From assembly GCF_003217495.1 (NCBI RefSeq), contig NZ_QJSW01000007.1:62001-126000 (forward strand): 64,000 nucleotides of DNA, read 5' to 3'. Source of the stretch: Paenibacillus barcinonensis. Its GTDB lineage: Bacteria > Bacillota > Bacilli > Paenibacillales > Paenibacillaceae. Of the stretch, positions 61,596 through 64,000 are shown piece after piece. Both the position numbers and the translations under genes were made by a program. Below the pieces are notes generated by a model. That model made no database searches, was not told where the DNA came from, and saw only the letters and a program-made list of their open reading frames with translations. How positions within the stretch are numbered: position 1 is the stretch's first letter; each line of letters starts with the position of its first letter.

Positions 61596-64000
61596 ATGCC
61601 GCTCCTGTACTACGTTCAGACCTCTGTTATAGGTCTGATTATAACGCTCATTATCTGTATACATATGTACAGGCGTAATCATGAAAAGTCGGAGCTGCGA
61701 AATGTTTTTCTCGCGCTGTTGTTATCCAACATGTCCTTGCTATTGCTGGAGATGGTGCTGAACATGCTGACAGGTGCAGATTCAGCCCTTGCAGGCTGGC
61801 TCCTTCCGTTTGTGATCTGTTTGTTTTACATCCTGAATCCGGTGCCGGAGGCACTGTGGATATTTTATCTCGATGCCGTCATTCGGCGGAATGATCGGCA
61901 GGGCATGAGCAGGATCACAGCTGTCGTCATCTGTATGCCTATGGCCTTGAATATGCTGCTCTCCCTGGGTAGCTTGTTCGGGGATTATCTTTTCTATGTT
62001 GATGCTGATCAGGTATATCACCGGGGGCCGTATTTTTTGCTCATGCCCGCCCTGTGTTATATCTATCTGTTTTATTATGTCGGGCTGGTTATTCTGAAAC
62101 GAAAACAAGTATCTCTGCAGGAATTCCGGGCATTGCTCTTCGCTGCGTTACCTCCATTGGTTGCAGGAGTGCTGCAAAGTATGTTTTTTGGATTAAGCGT
62201 GTTATGGGTTGCCCTTGCATTTTCACTGTTAATCGTCTATCTGAATTTGCAGAGTGAGCAGGTATACAAGGAACTGATTAAACTAGACAGGATGAAGGAT
62301 CAGTTTCTGGCGAATACCTCCCACGAGCTGCGCACACCGCTTAATGGCATCATTAACATTACAAACTCGGTACTGGAGAATAACCATACTCTTGAAGATT
62401 CATCCCAGCAGCATAACCTTCGGACCGTGTTGTCAGAAGCGCGCAGATTGGATCGCCTTATTCACGATATTCTGGATATTTCCAGTATGCGAAGCGGAGG
62501 AATGAAGCTGGAAGCGCGAGCCATTGATCTTCATTCCATTGCTAATGCTTCTTTATATGTCATAAGTCAGCTGAATGACGGCAAATCTATTGAATTCGTT
62601 AATCACATTCCAACAGAAATGCCGGCAGTATATGCAGATGAGGAGCGTCTTTATCAGATTTTTTATAATTTGGTAGGCAATGCATTGAAGTTCACGCAGC
62701 AAGGGCATATTCGAACCGGTGCTATGCTTAAACAGGAGTATATCGAGATATGGGTACAGGACACCGGTATAGGAATTCCCCAGGAGCATCTGGAGGATAT
62801 CTTTACGCCGTTCACCCAGTTGGATTCTACCGAAACACGGGAGGCTGGGGGTACGGGACTCGGACTATCCATTACCCAGACACTGGTTGAACTCCAAGGA
62901 GGAAGGATATGGGTTGAATCCAGGCAGGGGAAGGGAAGCACCTTTCGATTTACTCTTCCAGTGAGTAGGGAACGTAAGGAGAAGGTTTACGGGAAACAGC
63001 CGGCTACAAGCTCGGCCCCTCTTGGTCAGAAGCCCGTTTTAACGACCAAACGTCACAGAACAGAAAAGAGCTACTCTATTCTGGCCGTGGATGATGACCC
63101 GGCAAGTCTCGCAGCATTATTCCATGTGTTGGACAACGATGGATATGATGTGACCGCTGTTCCTGACGGAATGTCGGCGCTGGCCAAATTAGAGCAGAAG
63201 GCTCAGTATGATCTGGTCATTCTTGATGTAATGATGCCGAAAATATCGGGGTATGAGGTGCTTCGCACCATACGTGGACGTTTTCAACCATTAGATCTGC
63301 CTGTGCTGATGGTGACCGCAAGAGCAAGACCTGAGGATTTGCAGATTGGATTCGAGGCGGGAGCTAACGATTACCTGACGAAGCCATTTGAATCGCTGGA
63401 GCTGAAGTCGAGGGTGAAAACGTTGGTTCAGCTCAAAGAATCGGTGGGAAATCGGATATCTGCGGAGCTCTCATTCCTGCAGGCTCAGATCAAACCCCAT
63501 TTTTTATTTAACTCGCTGAGTACCATCGCGGCACTTAGCACGGTAGATCCTGTAAGGGCGAAGGGACTTCTCTACGACCTGTCCGATTATTTGCGAGGAA
63601 GCTTTCGTTTTGACTCTGATGGCGAGTTCACGCCTCTTGCGAATGAACTTGCTACAGTGCGAGCCTATGTATCCATTGAACAGGAAAGGTTCCAGTCGAG
63701 ACTTGATATGCAATATGACATTGATGAGAGTATCGAGTTGAAGGTTCCCATGCTGATCATACAGCCTTTGGTGGAGAATGCCATTCGCCATGGCATTATG
63801 ACTCGAAATGCAGGTGGTTTGGTGCGTTTAACGGTTAAGCGTGAAGAGGATACAGCACTGATCCAAGTAGAGGATAATGGTGTTGGCATTGAACCGCAGC
63901 ATCTGCAGAAGCTGTTGGATCAGCCGGGAACCCGATCTGGCGTCGGTCTGATGAATATTCAGCGCAGATTGATTTTACATTATGGTATTGGCATGCATAT
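61596..64000 (+). CDS. Hybrid sensor histidine kinase with two kinase modules (incomplete at window end)
   Basis: An open frame of at least 801 codons runs off the right edge. ATG 61596 follows AAGGGGGAG. The N-terminus has six to seven membrane helices (to about residue 215). A HisKA/HATPase kinase follows, with the phospho-acceptor His243 in TSHELRTPLNGI, and ATP-lid GLGLSITQ near residue 425. A receiver domain comes next (AVDDDPAS, Asp544 in LVILDVMMPK, VTARARPEDL). A second, LytS-type kinase ends the visible part, with His635 in QAQIKPHFLFNSL and an N-box PLVENAIRHG. All phospho-transfer residues seen are intact. Confidence 0.9.
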   Translation, partial: MPLLYYVQTSVIGLIITLIICIHMYRRNHEKSELRNVFLALLLSNMSLLLLEMVLNMLTGADSALAGWLLPFVICLFYILNPVPEALWIFYLDAVIRRNDRQGMSRITAVVICMPMALNMLLSLGSLFGDYLFYVDADQVYHRGPYFLLMPALCYIYLFYYVGLVILKRKQVSLQEFRALLFAALPPLVAGVLQSMFFGLSVLWVALAFSLLIVYLNLQSEQVYKELIKLDRMKDQFLANTSHELRTPLNGIINITNSVLENNHTLEDSSQQHNLRTVLSEARRLDRLIHDILDISSMRSGGMKLEARAIDLHSIANASLYVISQLNDGKSIEFVNHIPTEMPAVYADEERLYQIFYNLVGNALKFTQQGHIRTGAMLKQEYIEIWVQDTGIGIPQEHLEDIFTPFTQLDSTETREAGGTGLGLSITQTLVELQGGRIWVESRQGKGSTFRFTLPVSRERKEKVYGKQPATSSAPLGQKPVLTTKRHRTEKSYSILAVDDDPASLAALFHVLDNDGYDVTAVPDGMSALAKLEQKAQYDLVILDVMMPKISGYEVLRTIRGRFQPLDLPVLMVTARARPEDLQIGFEAGANDYLTKPFESLELKSRVKTLVQLKESVGNRISAELSFLQAQIKPHFLFNSLSTIAALSTVDPVRAKGLLYDLSDYLRGSFRFDSDGEFTPLANELATVRAYVSIEQERFQSRLDMQYDIDESIELKVPMLIIQPLVENAIRHGIMTRNAGGLVRLTVKREEDTALIQVEDNGVGIEPQHLQKLLDQPGTRSGVGLMNIQRRLILHYGIGMH

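Noticed and set aside
1..64000. CRISPR array, rRNA or tRNA genes
   Set aside because: No regularly spaced identical repeats and no recognisable RNA-gene cores were seen by eye; a covariance-model search would be needed to exclude a tRNA.

Overview
The window reads as chromosome of a low-to-mid GC Gram-positive, endospore-forming member of the Bacilli, most likely Paenibacillus. The evidence is the walI-walJ-htrA-CxxH/CxxC-rlmH order, the AGGAGG-type ribosome binding sites, the SLH-anchored exoproteins, a YheC/YheD spore-coat ATP-grasp protein, and L25/Ctc. No rRNA, tRNA or CRISPR array was recognised.

Layout. 0.5-7.1 kb is the conserved end of the walRK (yyc) cluster, finishing in rlmH, with a dispersed intergenic repeat family at both ends. 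7.06-21.6 kb is an integrated genomic island of about 14.5 kb. It is bounded by direct copies of CGGTGAACCGTA (attL in the end of rlmH, attR at 21591) and carries its own large serine recombinase and Xre-type regulator. The cargo is a plus-strand operon of three nuclease-like or unknown genes plus a PstI/BsuBI-type restriction-modification pair, an unknown minus-strand two-gene operon, another nuclease-like protein, and a divergent second RlmH. The displaced original end of rlmH (codons for Gly-Glu-Pro-Tyr-His-Lys-stop) is still readable at attR. Integration has therefore changed the host RlmH ending from Tyr-His-Lys to Tyr-Arg-Leu, while the island supplies an RlmH-like protein ending in Tyr-His-Lys. 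The recombinase frame also runs through attL into antisense rlmH, so its C-terminus differs between the integrated and circular states.

21.6-24.7 kb is a scarred zone: a second att-like palindrome, a MerR/metallo-beta-lactamase divergent pair, and IS remnants. 24.7-33.6 kb holds ordinary accessory metabolism: a beta-helix protein, a HEAT-repeat protein, YndJ, an ABC-F protein, a MetE-like methyltransferase and an aldehyde dehydrogenase. 33.8-42.0 kb is a nucleoside uptake and cleavage locus: an AraC regulator divergent from a BMP lipoprotein, an ABC ATPase, two permeases, a nucleoside hydrolase and an ADP-ribosylglycohydrolase. 42-50.8 kb holds cell-surface and secreted proteins (bulb-type lectin, SLH-anchored 5'-nucleotidase, a 1292-residue SLH/NHL/chitobiase-domain protein) and a spore-coat ATP-grasp protein. 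51-57.9 kb has an OxlT-type MFS transporter and a three-gene polysaccharide synthesis operon with a PilZ-regulated cellulose-synthase-like enzyme. 58-64 kb has two proteins of unknown role, L25/Ctc, and a large hybrid histidine kinase that runs off the window.

The most notable system is the rlmH-targeting defence island, which damages an rRNA methyltransferase gene at its catalytic tail and brings a divergent copy with it. Everything here is read by eye from the sequence; family names rest on motif recognition, not on database searches.
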